Below, in pieces: positions 1 to 4,932 of a stretch of 10,069 bases of DNA. The stretch is taken from positions 1 through 10,069 of the forward strand of contig CAIJWY010000205.1 of assembly GCA_903824455.1 (NCBI GenBank), read 5' to 3'. The first letter of the stretch is position 1; each line of letters opens with the position of its first letter. The position numbers and the translations under genes are program-made. The notes below the pieces were generated by a model that saw nothing but the letters and a program-made list of their open reading frames with translations, ran no database searches and was not told the DNA's origin. The DNA is from an uncultured Micrococcales bacterium. GTDB lineage: Bacteria; Actinomycetota; Actinomycetes; Actinomycetales; Microbacteriaceae.

Positions 1-600
1 AGTTTCGCCCACGTAAGGACCCGCAATAAGCGCGGTGATGTAAGAAGAAATGCGCGGGGTAGGGGTGAACTCCCAAAGAGCCTTGCCATCGGCCAAAGTT
101 ACTGGCTTAGGTGTGGTCTGGTTCGAGATAACAGTCCAGTGAGCCGGGGTAGTAGCAACGAACTGGAAGGTTGCCTTCAAATCAGGCTGCTCGAACACGG
201 CGAACACGCGGCGGCTGTCTGGCACCTCGAACTGAGAGTAAAGGTAAACATCACCGTCTGCCGGGTCAACAAAGCGGTGTAGCCCTTCACCGGTGTTCAT
301 GTAGAACATGTCGGCGTCAACCACTAACTCGTTAGAAGCAGCCAAGTTTGGAAGCTCGATACGAACCCCATCGGCCAAAGAAACAGGAAGTGACTCACCG
401 TTCAATGTAATCGAGTGCACGGTTTCGGTGATGGCGTCGATAAAAGTTGAAGATCCGGCCTTCGCCTCGAAGCGAACAGTGGTAATCGATCGGAAAGCGG
501 TCTCTGAAGAGGTCAGATCCAGTTCAATCCGGTACGACTCAACACTGAGCAGGTCGGCACGGGTTGAGGCTTCAATTCGGGTTAGGTTTTCACCAGGCAT
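1..600 (-). CDS. pepN: Aminopeptidase N (M1 family), N-terminal part, cut by window edge
   Basis: M1 zinc metallo-aminopeptidase that removes N-terminal residues from peptides in the cytosol, including those released by Clp and other proteases. Only the first 200 codons lie in the window, read from the ATG complementary to 598-600 down to base 1 without a stop. The protein opens MPGENLTRIEASTRADLLSV, the usual start of actinobacterial PepN, followed by the N-terminal beta domain. Family landmarks are YSQFE (residues 121-125, substrate-anchoring region) and FEQPDLKATF (136-145, the counterpart of the CFDQPDLKA block). The GAMEN and HEXXH zinc motifs lie beyond the edge, so catalytic competence cannot be judged. 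A weak AGGA (complement of 609-612) sits 8 bases before the ATG. It is divergent from rpiB across 50 bp. Identification is from family recall and is strong; the start is well supported. Confidence 0.93.
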   Translation of the reverse strand, partial: MPGENLTRIEASTRADLLSVESYRIELDLTSSETAFRSITTVRFEAKAGSSTFIDAITETVHSITLNGESLPVSLADGVRIELPNLAASNELVVDADMFYMNTGEGLHRFVDPADGDVYLYSQFEVPDSRRVFAVFEQPDLKATFQFVATTPAHWTVISNQTTPKPVTLADGKALWEFTPTPRISSYITALIAGPYVGET

Positions 601-637
601 TTGTAGTTTCCTATCAATCCAATAATGGGTTCTCCAC

Positions 638-643
638 TAGCCT
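638..643 (+). promoter_or_regulatory. Candidate -10 element for a leaderless rpiB transcript
   Basis: TAGCCT fits the actinobacterial TANNNT -10 pattern and ends 7 bases before the rpiB ATG at 651, so transcription would begin at or next to the start codon. No Shine-Dalgarno sequence is visible before that ATG, which agrees with a leaderless mRNA. No clear -35 is seen. The same 50-bp gap must also hold the minus-strand pepN promoter, for which I see no convincing hexamers. Confidence 0.4.
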
Positions 644-650
644 AGACACT

Positions 651-1124
651 ATGCGCATACACATAGCCACCGACCACGCAGGTTTAGAACTTTCTCACTT
701 TTTAATTGAGGAATTAACCAAAGACGGACATCACGTTTTCGACCATGGGCCAACCACTTATGACGCCCTAGACGACTACCCAGGTTTCTGCATCAATGCA
801 GCGCTCGCGGTGATTGCCGACAAAAACGCAGGTGTCGAAGCGTTCGGTATTGTGCTCGGCGGCTCAGGAAACGGCGAACAGATGGCTGCCAACAAGGTTG
901 AAGGCATCCGCGCAGCGCTGGTTTGGAACGAATCAACCGCCAAACTTGCCCGCGAACACAACAACGCCAATGTGGTTGCCGTGGGAGCCCGCCAGCACAC
1001 TCAAGACGAAGTGCTTTCGCTAATCAAAATATTCATCGCCGAGCCGTTCAGCAACGACGAGCGCCACGTACGTCGAATCAACAAGATCGGCATCTTTGAA
1101 ACCTCAGGCGAAGTTCAGCTCTAA
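651..1124 (+). CDS. rpiB: Ribose-5-phosphate isomerase B (RpiB/LacAB family)
   Basis: Interconverts ribose 5-phosphate and ribulose 5-phosphate in the non-oxidative pentose phosphate pathway, in the cytosol. The 157-residue length is normal for the family. Visible landmarks are the N-terminal ATDHAG (6-11, phosphate/sugar binding), the active-site loop GGSGNGEQMAANKVEGIRAA (70-89) and EHNNANVVAVGAR (102-114). The position of the catalytic Cys of E. coli RpiB is Gly70 here, while Glu76 of GNGEQ is present. This is the pattern of the mycobacterial enzyme, in which a Glu acts as the base. I chose the ATG at 651 because the protein then begins MRIHIATDHAG as in relatives; a longer open frame upstream has no family similarity and would overlap pepN. 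The stop codon directly abuts the next gene's GTG, implying a two-gene operon. Confidence 0.93.
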   Translation: MRIHIATDHAGLELSHFLIEELTKDGHHVFDHGPTTYDALDDYPGFCINAALAVIADKNAGVEAFGIVLGGSGNGEQMAANKVEGIRAALVWNESTAKLAREHNNANVVAVGARQHTQDEVLSLIKIFIAEPFSNDERHVRRINKIGIFETSGEVQL

Positions 1125-1922
1125 GTGCCCGAGGGTCACACAGTCCACCGAATAGCTAACAGCTTCAACGAACTGTTTGCCGGTAAGAAACTGACCGTAG
1201 ATTCCCCTCAGGGGCGATTCACCGCGAGCGCCAAACTAATCTCGAACCGCAAACTCACCAAAGCCTGGGCAATCGGCAAACAGATGTTTCTCGATTTCGA
1301 TAACGACCAAACCTTGCGCATCCATCTCGGTATCTATGGCAAATGGCGCTTCGTAAAGCTCAAAAATGAGGAACTACCTGAGGTTCAGGGTCAAGTGAGA
1401 GCTCGTTTCTTCACCAACAAAGACATGGCCGATCTCCGCGGCCCAACTATCTGCGAGCTAATCGAGCCAGAAGAGCTCGCCAAAATCGAAAACCGGCTTG
1501 GTCCAGACCCACTAAACCCCGACGACGGCAGCCAATTCAAGCGTTTTCAGAGGAATATCAGCGGTTCAAAGGCCGCAATCGGCCTATTGCTGATGAATCA
1601 AGACGTAGTAGCCGGAATCGGAAACGTCTATCGCGCCGAGATTCTTTACCGAGCCAGAATTAACCCTCACGTTCCAGGAAATCTACTTACACCTAAGCAA
1701 ATCAGGGAACTCTGGAAAGACTCGGTTCAGCTACTGGCTCTTGGTGTTATTCACGGCGTAATGCTCACCCGCGACGGTTTTCTAGACGAAGATCCGGGCA
1801 AACCCGAACGTCATCACGTTTACAAAAGAAACGGCGAACCATGCCGCAAATGCAAGACGAACATCGTTTTAGAGGTTATGGCTGGGCGAAAGTTGTATTC
1901 CTGCCCTAAGTGCCAGAAGTAA
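1125..1922 (+). CDS. Nei/Fpg-family DNA glycosylase/AP lyase (endonuclease VIII-like)
   Basis: Bifunctional base-excision repair enzyme that removes oxidised bases and nicks the resulting abasic site. The 265-residue protein has the full set of Fpg/Nei landmarks: MPEGHTVHR at the N-terminus (Pro2 the Schiff-base nucleophile, Glu3 the general acid), a beta-hairpin Lys at about 52 (GKQ), the helix-two-turn-helix segment with NQDVVAGIGNVYRAE (158-172, Asn167), and a C-terminal zinc finger with Cys240, Cys243, Cys260 and Cys263 (C-X2-C-X16-C-X2-C) carrying the DNA-binding Arg255. MPEGHT, rather than MPELPE, places it with Nei proteins, and a mycobacterial Nei is likewise adjacent to rpiB, so I favour Nei over MutM. 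Translation starts at GTG immediately after the rpiB TAA with no clear ribosome-binding site, suggesting termination-reinitiation. Substrate preference cannot be read from sequence. Confidence 0.92.
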   Translation: MPEGHTVHRIANSFNELFAGKKLTVDSPQGRFTASAKLISNRKLTKAWAIGKQMFLDFDNDQTLRIHLGIYGKWRFVKLKNEELPEVQGQVRARFFTNKDMADLRGPTICELIEPEELAKIENRLGPDPLNPDDGSQFKRFQRNISGSKAAIGLLLMNQDVVAGIGNVYRAEILYRARINPHVPGNLLTPKQIRELWKDSVQLLALGVIHGVMLTRDGFLDEDPGKPERHHVYKRNGEPCRKCKTNIVLEVMAGRKLYSCPKCQK

Positions 1923-1923
1923 T

Positions 1924-1997
1924 TGGAGCGGGTGACGAGAATCGAACTCGCACCATCAGTTTGGAAGACTGAGGCTCTACCATTGAGCTACACCCGC
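1924..1997 (-). tRNA. tRNA-Gly (anticodon TCC), CCA encoded
   Basis: On the minus strand the sequence begins GCGGGTGTAGCTCAATGGTA and folds as a complete cloverleaf. The acceptor stem is GCGGGTG/CACCCGC, the D stem GCTC/GAGC, the anticodon stem TCAGT/ACTGA with loop CTTCCAA, and the T arm GCGAG-TTCGATT-CTCGT. The anticodon TCC is complementary to plus-strand 1963-1965. The discriminator base is T, and 3' CCA is encoded at 1926-1924. The mature 3' end lies one base from the stop codon of the convergent glycosylase gene, so there is no room for a terminator of that gene ahead of the tRNA. Confidence 0.97.
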
Positions 1998-2087
1998 AAG
2001 CGTTTTCTTTGGAAAACTTACTTACTGACCCATCTTATGGGATAGTGTTACTTAGGTTGTTTTGTTTTGAGAAATTCGAAGCTGCAA
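1998..2087. promoter_or_regulatory. Divergent promoter region between tRNA-Gly and tRNA-Pro
   Basis: These 90 bases separate two divergently transcribed tRNA genes and should contain both promoters. On the minus strand TAAGAT (complement of 2032-2037) lies 34 bases before the tRNA-Gly 5' end and is a fair -10. On the plus strand TAGTGT (2043-2048) lies 39 bases before the tRNA-Pro 5' end, with TTACTG (2022-2027) upstream at a short 15-base spacing. These hexamers overlap closely, so the promoters may compete. None is a strong consensus; the assignment rests mainly on gene arrangement. Confidence 0.4.
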
Positions 2088-2164
2088 CGGGATGTGGCGA
2101 AATTTGGTATCGCACCTGTTTTGGGAACAGGGGGCTGCAGGTTCAAATCCTGTCATCCCGACCA
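2088..2164 (+). tRNA. tRNA-Pro (anticodon TGG), CCA encoded
   Basis: Complete cloverleaf with acceptor stem CGGGATG (2088-2094) pairing with CATCCCG (2154-2160), anticodon stem CCTGT/ACAGG (2115-2119 and 2127-2131) and loop TTTGGGA. The anticodon is TGG at 2122-2124. The T arm includes GGTTCAAATCC. The discriminator is A2161 and CCA is encoded at 2162-2164. No terminator follows; the trigger factor start codon is 53 bases downstream on the same strand, so some tig mRNA may arise by processing of a tRNA-Pro-tig transcript. Confidence 0.97.
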
Positions 2165-2206
2165 GTTGATTGTGGTCGTTTATTTACTGGCCTTTGGCCT
2201 ACCTAC

Positions 2207-2210
2207 GGAG
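2207..2210 (+). promoter_or_regulatory. Ribosome-binding site fixing the tig GTG start
   Basis: GGAG ends 7 bases before the GTG at 2218. This chooses the GTG over an in-frame ATG at 2170, which has no such site, begins within 10 bases of the tRNA-Pro 3' end and would add 16 residues unlike any trigger factor N-terminus. Between the tRNA and this site there is a small GGCC-TTT-GGCC inverted repeat (2189-2199) of unknown meaning. Confidence 0.75.
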
Positions 2211-2217
2211 AAAACCT

Positions 2218-3528
2218 GTGAAGACATCTGTCGAACGTATTAACCCAACTCGCGTGAAGCTAACCGTGGAGGCAACTCCAACGGAAATGCGTCCAGCTAT
2301 CGATCACGCCTATGAGCACATTGCCGAGGGTGTGAACATCCCCGGTTTCCGTAAGGGCAAGGTTCCAGCAGCAATCATCGACAAGCGCATTGGTCGCGGT
2401 GCTGTTTTGGCTCACGCTATCAACGACGGTTTGAACCCACTTTTCCAGCAGGCAATGATGGCTGAGAAGCTCCGTCCACTTGGTTCTCCTGAAATTGAAG
2501 TTCAGAAGACCCCTGATGAGGCAACTTTCGATGGCGACCTAGTGTTCACCATTGAGGTTGAGGTTCGTCCGGAAATCAAACTTCCAAAGTATGACGGCAT
2601 CAAGCTGGAAGTTTCTGAAGCCAAGGTTGCACCGATTGAGGTCGACCAGGAGCTTGAGAGCCTTCGTTCACGTTTTGGGACTTTGAAGACCGTTGACCGC
2701 GCAGCTCGCAAGGGTGACTTCGTTTCGATTGACCTTTCGGCTGTTATCGATGGCAACGAGGTAGACAACGCTTCGAACATTTCTTACGAAATCGGCGCTG
2801 GCAACCTAGTTGATGGCATCGATGAGGCGCTCGATACCCTCACCGCTGGTGAAACCACCGTTTTCAAGTCGAAGCTAGTTGGTGGTGAGCAGGCCGGTAA
2901 GGAATCTGAGATCACCGTTAAGCTTTTGGCAGTGAAGGAACGCGAACTTCCAGAAGTAAACGACGAGTTTGCCAAGCTTTACAGCGAGTTCGACACGGTA
3001 GCTGAACTGAAGAAGGGCCTTGAGACTCAGGTTGAGAAGAGCAAGGTGTTCGGTCAGGGCGCTGAGGCGCGCGACCTACTAACCGACAAGCTGCTCGAAC
3101 TGGTTTCGGTTCCAGTTTCGGAAAAGATCATCGAGGCGGAAGTAAACCGTCACCTCGAAGGTGAAGGCCGTTTGGAAGATGCTGCTCACCGCAAGGAAGT
3201 AACTGCAGATTCCACTCGCGAGTTCCAGTTGCAGATGATTCTCGACGAAATCGTTGAGGCGGAGAAATTCCAGCCAAACGAGAACGACATTCTCGAGTAT
3301 CTTTCTTACTCGGCTCAGCAGTACAACATGGAGCTGAACGAATTCATCAAGATCATGGACCAGAACAACCAGATTCCTTCGGTTGTTGCCGAAGTGGCTC
3401 GTCGTAAGGTTCTTGGCGTGGTTCTTTCACGCGCAACCGTGGTTGACAAAAAGGGTAAGGCAATTGATTTGACCGGAGTGCTTTCCGCTCCCGCGGTTGA
3501 ATCACACGAAGGTCACGACCACGACTAA
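2218..3528 (+). CDS. tig: Trigger factor, ribosome-associated chaperone and prolyl isomerase
   Basis: Binds ribosomal protein L23 at the exit tunnel and shields nascent chains, with peptidyl-prolyl isomerase activity. The 436-residue protein begins MKTSVERINPTRVKLTVEA, and the ribosome-docking signature GFRKGKVP is at 43-50. The FKBP-type isomerase domain follows at about 150-245, starting near the segment with KGDFVSIDLSAVIDG, and the helical C-terminal arms run to about residue 425. The chain ends in an acidic, histidine-rich tail (HEGHDHD), as in several actinobacterial trigger factors. The GTG start has a GGAG site 7 bases upstream. The gene follows tRNA-Pro and is closed by a strong hairpin terminator before clpP1, so it is not in the clpP operon by default. 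The link tig-clpP-clpX is a widespread bacterial arrangement, and all domains appear intact. Confidence 0.96.
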   Translation: MKTSVERINPTRVKLTVEATPTEMRPAIDHAYEHIAEGVNIPGFRKGKVPAAIIDKRIGRGAVLAHAINDGLNPLFQQAMMAEKLRPLGSPEIEVQKTPDEATFDGDLVFTIEVEVRPEIKLPKYDGIKLEVSEAKVAPIEVDQELESLRSRFGTLKTVDRAARKGDFVSIDLSAVIDGNEVDNASNISYEIGAGNLVDGIDEALDTLTAGETTVFKSKLVGGEQAGKESEITVKLLAVKERELPEVNDEFAKLYSEFDTVAELKKGLETQVEKSKVFGQGAEARDLLTDKLLELVSVPVSEKIIEAEVNRHLEGEGRLEDAAHRKEVTADSTREFQLQMILDEIVEAEKFQPNENDILEYLSYSAQQYNMELNEFIKIMDQNNQIPSVVAEVARRKVLGVVLSRATVVDKKGKAIDLTGVLSAPAVESHEGHDHD

Positions 3529-3539
3529 AAGTTTTTAGT

Positions 3540-3574
3540 GCAAAACCCCGAGTCTTGGCGACTCGGGGTTTTGC
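3540..3574 (+). terminator. Strong Rho-independent-type hairpin after tig
   Basis: A perfect 15-bp stem pairs 3540-3554 with 3560-3574 around the loop TTGGC. The outer part of the stem is A-rich on the left and T-rich on the right (AAAACCCC and GGGGTTTT), so the T run is within the stem and the element could work in both directions. It begins 11 bases after the tig stop codon and separates tig from clpP1. Confidence 0.9.
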
Positions 3575-3582
3575 CTTAAGCG
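3572..3582 (+). promoter_or_regulatory. ClgR-like operator candidate upstream of clpP1
   Basis: TGCCTTAAGCG followed by AAC resembles the CGC-N5-GCG dyad recognised by ClgR, the actinobacterial activator of clpP1P2. Against the corynebacterial consensus as I remember it (WNNWCGCYNANRGCGWWS, aligned to 3568-3585), 11 of 14 constrained positions agree. The left half-site is degenerate (TGC for CGC). Its centre is about 70 bases before the clpP1 ATG, roughly -50 from the candidate transcription start. It overlaps the right arm of the tig terminator. The assignment depends on position as much as on sequence. Confidence 0.35.
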
Positions 3583-3588
3583 AACACG

Positions 3589-3607
3589 AACCCGAAACGT
3601 CGGGGTT
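3589..3607. repeat. Imperfect inverted repeat in the clpP1 promoter region
   Basis: AACCCGAAACGTCGGGGTT forms a CCCGA/TCGGG stem with an AACG loop, extended by two A-T pairs if one G (3605) is bulged. It sits between the ClgR-like site and the candidate clpP1 -10 hexamer, where a protein-binding dyad would be expected, but no known factor is recognised here. Confidence 0.3.
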
Positions 3608-3613
3608 GGCAGT

Positions 3614-3619
3614 TATGGT
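3614..3619 (+). promoter_or_regulatory. Candidate -10 element for clpP1-clpP2
   Basis: TATGGT matches TANNNT and would place the transcription start near 3626, leaving a leader of about 23 bases that contains the ribosome-binding site. No -35 hexamer is present at the usual 16-18 base distance (the expected position reads CCCGAA), which fits a promoter dependent on an activator. TTTAGT (3619-3624) is an alternative. Confidence 0.35.
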
Positions 3620-3635
3620 TTAGTAGCAACCACAG

Positions 3636-3641
3636 AAGGAG
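3636..3641 (+). promoter_or_regulatory. Ribosome-binding site fixing the clpP1 start
   Basis: AAGGAG ends 7 bases before the ATG at 3649, an optimal spacing. It rules out the in-frame TTG at 3643, which lies only one base from the motif. Confidence 0.85.
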
Positions 3642-3648
3642 ATTGGCT

Positions 3649-4230
3649 ATGGCCGAGGCAGGATTTGAGCGCTACAGTGCGTTTGAACGTTTATTGAAGG
3701 ACCGCATTGTCTGGTTAGGTAGCGAGGTTCGCGATGACATGGCAAATGAGATCTGTGCCAAGATTCTGCTTCTAGCAGCCGAAGACTCAACCAAGGACAT
3801 CTTCCTTTACATCAACTCACCGGGTGGTTCGATTACCGCTGGTATGGCAATCTACGACACCATGCAGTACGTTCCAAACGACATCGTTACCGTTGGTATC
3901 GGTATGTGCGCTTCAATGGGTCAGTTCTTGTTGTCATCCGGAACCAAGGGTAAGCGTTACGCAACTCCTAACACCCGGGTTCTGTTGCACCAGCCTTCAG
4001 GTGGATTCGGTGGAACTGCCGACGACATTCAGACCCAGGCCGAACTCATTCTTTCGATGAAGAAGCAGCTAGCTTCGATCACCGCTGAACAGACTGGAAA
4101 GTCGGTTGAGCAGGTTATGAAAGACGGCGACCGCGACCGCTGGTTTACCGCCCAGGAAGCCTTGGACTACGGCTTCATCGACCACATTCAGAAGCACGCC
4201 GCGGGTTCCACCGGCGTGGGAACCAAGTAG
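3649..4230 (+). CDS. clpP1: ATP-dependent Clp protease proteolytic subunit 1
   Basis: Serine peptidase subunit that forms heptameric rings and, in actinobacteria, pairs with a ClpP2 ring to make the active tetradecamer fed by ClpX or ClpC. The protein is 193 residues, the normal length. The catalytic triad is Ser89 (GMCASMGQ), His114 (LLHQP) and Asp163 (GDRDRWF); the Ser-Asp spacing of 74 equals that of E. coli ClpP. INSPGGS (56-62) and the handle-region helix are intact. The N-terminus is short and starts MAEAGFERYSAFERLLKDRI with little room for a propeptide. I call it ClpP1 rather than ClpP2 because the segments GSEVRDDMANEICAKILLLAAED and DRWFTAQEALDYGFIDHI resemble mycobacterial ClpP1 and because it comes first in the operon. 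One oddity is Cys87, two residues before the catalytic Ser. clpP2 starts 9 bases after its stop. Confidence 0.96.
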   Translation: MAEAGFERYSAFERLLKDRIVWLGSEVRDDMANEICAKILLLAAEDSTKDIFLYINSPGGSITAGMAIYDTMQYVPNDIVTVGIGMCASMGQFLLSSGTKGKRYATPNTRVLLHQPSGGFGGTADDIQTQAELILSMKKQLASITAEQTGKSVEQVMKDGDRDRWFTAQEALDYGFIDHIQKHAAGSTGVGTK

Positions 4231-4239
4231 AGGCAGAGC

Positions 4240-4866
4240 ATGAATTCAGAATTCCTAAACCCTCAGGCTCGCTACATTCTGCCTTCGTTCACCGAGCGCA
4301 CCAGCTACGGTTACCGCGAGCAGAACCCATACAACAAGCTATTCGAAGACCGCATTATTTTTCTGGGCGTTCAGGTAGACGACGCTTCGGCAGACGACAT
4401 CATGGCGCAGCTTTTGGTTTTGGAGTCGCAAGACCCAGACCGCGACATCACCATGTACATCAACTCTCCAGGTGGTTCGTTCACCGCGATGACCGCGATC
4501 TACGACACCATGCAGTACATCCGTCCGCAGATTCAGACCGTTGTTTTGGGTCAGGCTGCTTCGGCTGCTGCGGTGCTATTGGCTGCCGGTGCTCCTGGCA
4601 AGCGTTTGGCGCTGCCAAACTCTCGTGTATTGATTCACCAGCCATCGGCAGGGGAGTCTGGCCGCGGTCAGGCATCAGACATCGAGATTCAGGCTAGAGA
4701 GATTATGCGTCTTCGCGAGTGGTTGGAAGAGACCTTGTCTAAGCACTCAAAGCGTTCGGTTGCCGAGGTCAAGAGCGATCTAGACCGCGACAAGATCCTG
4801 ATTGCCCCTGAAGCACTGGAGTACGGTCTGATCGACCAGGTGCTAACCAGTCGCAAGAACCAGTAG
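4240..4866 (+). CDS. clpP2: ATP-dependent Clp protease proteolytic subunit 2
   Basis: Second ClpP paralogue, expected to form the partner ring of ClpP1 and to carry the main docking face for ClpX. The protein is 208 residues and begins with a longer N-terminal segment (MNSEFLNPQARYILPSFTER), a region that can be trimmed in other actinobacterial ClpP2 proteins. The triad is Ser108 (GQAASAAA), His133 (LIHQP) and Asp184 (LDRDK). The His-to-Asp distance is two residues longer than in ClpP1 owing to a short insertion after HQPSAGESGRG. The ATG at 4240 follows a GAGG (4230-4233) by 6 bases; that motif overlaps the clpP1 stop codon, so the two proteins are probably made in step. The gene is closed by a hairpin terminator 12 bases downstream. 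Confidence 0.96.
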   Translation: MNSEFLNPQARYILPSFTERTSYGYREQNPYNKLFEDRIIFLGVQVDDASADDIMAQLLVLESQDPDRDITMYINSPGGSFTAMTAIYDTMQYIRPQIQTVVLGQAASAAAVLLAAGAPGKRLALPNSRVLIHQPSAGESGRGQASDIEIQAREIMRLREWLEETLSKHSKRSVAEVKSDLDRDKILIAPEALEYGLIDQVLTSRKNQ

Positions 4867-4877
4867 TTCTTTAGGTG

Positions 4878-4905
4878 AAACGGGCGAGCGTTGTTCGCCC
4901 GTTTT
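4878..4905 (+). terminator. Hairpin terminator between clpP2 and clpX
   Basis: A 10-bp stem, AAACGGGCGA (4878-4887) with TCGCCCGTTT (4895-4904), encloses a 7-base loop and ends in TTTT (4902-4905). It begins 12 bases after the clpP2 stop. It should end or reduce clpP1P2 transcription ahead of clpX, which has its own promoter just beyond. Confidence 0.85.
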
Positions 4906-4920
4906 GTCGTGTCTGGCATA

Positions 4921-4926
4921 TATAGT
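4921..4926 (+). promoter_or_regulatory. clpX -10 element, placed for a leaderless mRNA
   Basis: TATAGT is a near-consensus -10 hexamer and ends 6 bases before the clpX ATG at 4933, so transcription would start on the start codon itself. No Shine-Dalgarno motif lies between the preceding terminator and the ATG. No -35 is evident at a standard spacing; the region upstream is occupied by the terminator hairpin. Confidence 0.6.
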
Positions 4927-4932
4927 TAGAAA

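Noticed and set aside
308..625. Plus-strand open frame of 105 codons
   Set aside because: It is antisense to pepN, whose protein matches its family throughout. The plus-strand translation is Ser/Arg-rich with no recognisable fold.
1924..2164. tRNA pair as a possible integration site for a mobile element
   Set aside because: Both tRNAs are intact, no integrase or transposase is present, and no direct repeat of a tRNA 3' end was noticed in the window. Flanking genes are core genes.
2170..2217. 16-residue N-terminal extension of trigger factor from an ATG
   Set aside because: No ribosome-binding site, no similarity to trigger factor starts, and it begins almost at the tRNA-Pro 3' end. The GTG at 2218 has a proper GGAG.
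4878..4905. Hairpin as a regulatory RNA element of clpX rather than a terminator
   Set aside because: The stem ends in a T run right after clpP2, and the clpX -10 hexamer lies downstream of it, so the hairpin is not expected in the clpX mRNA.
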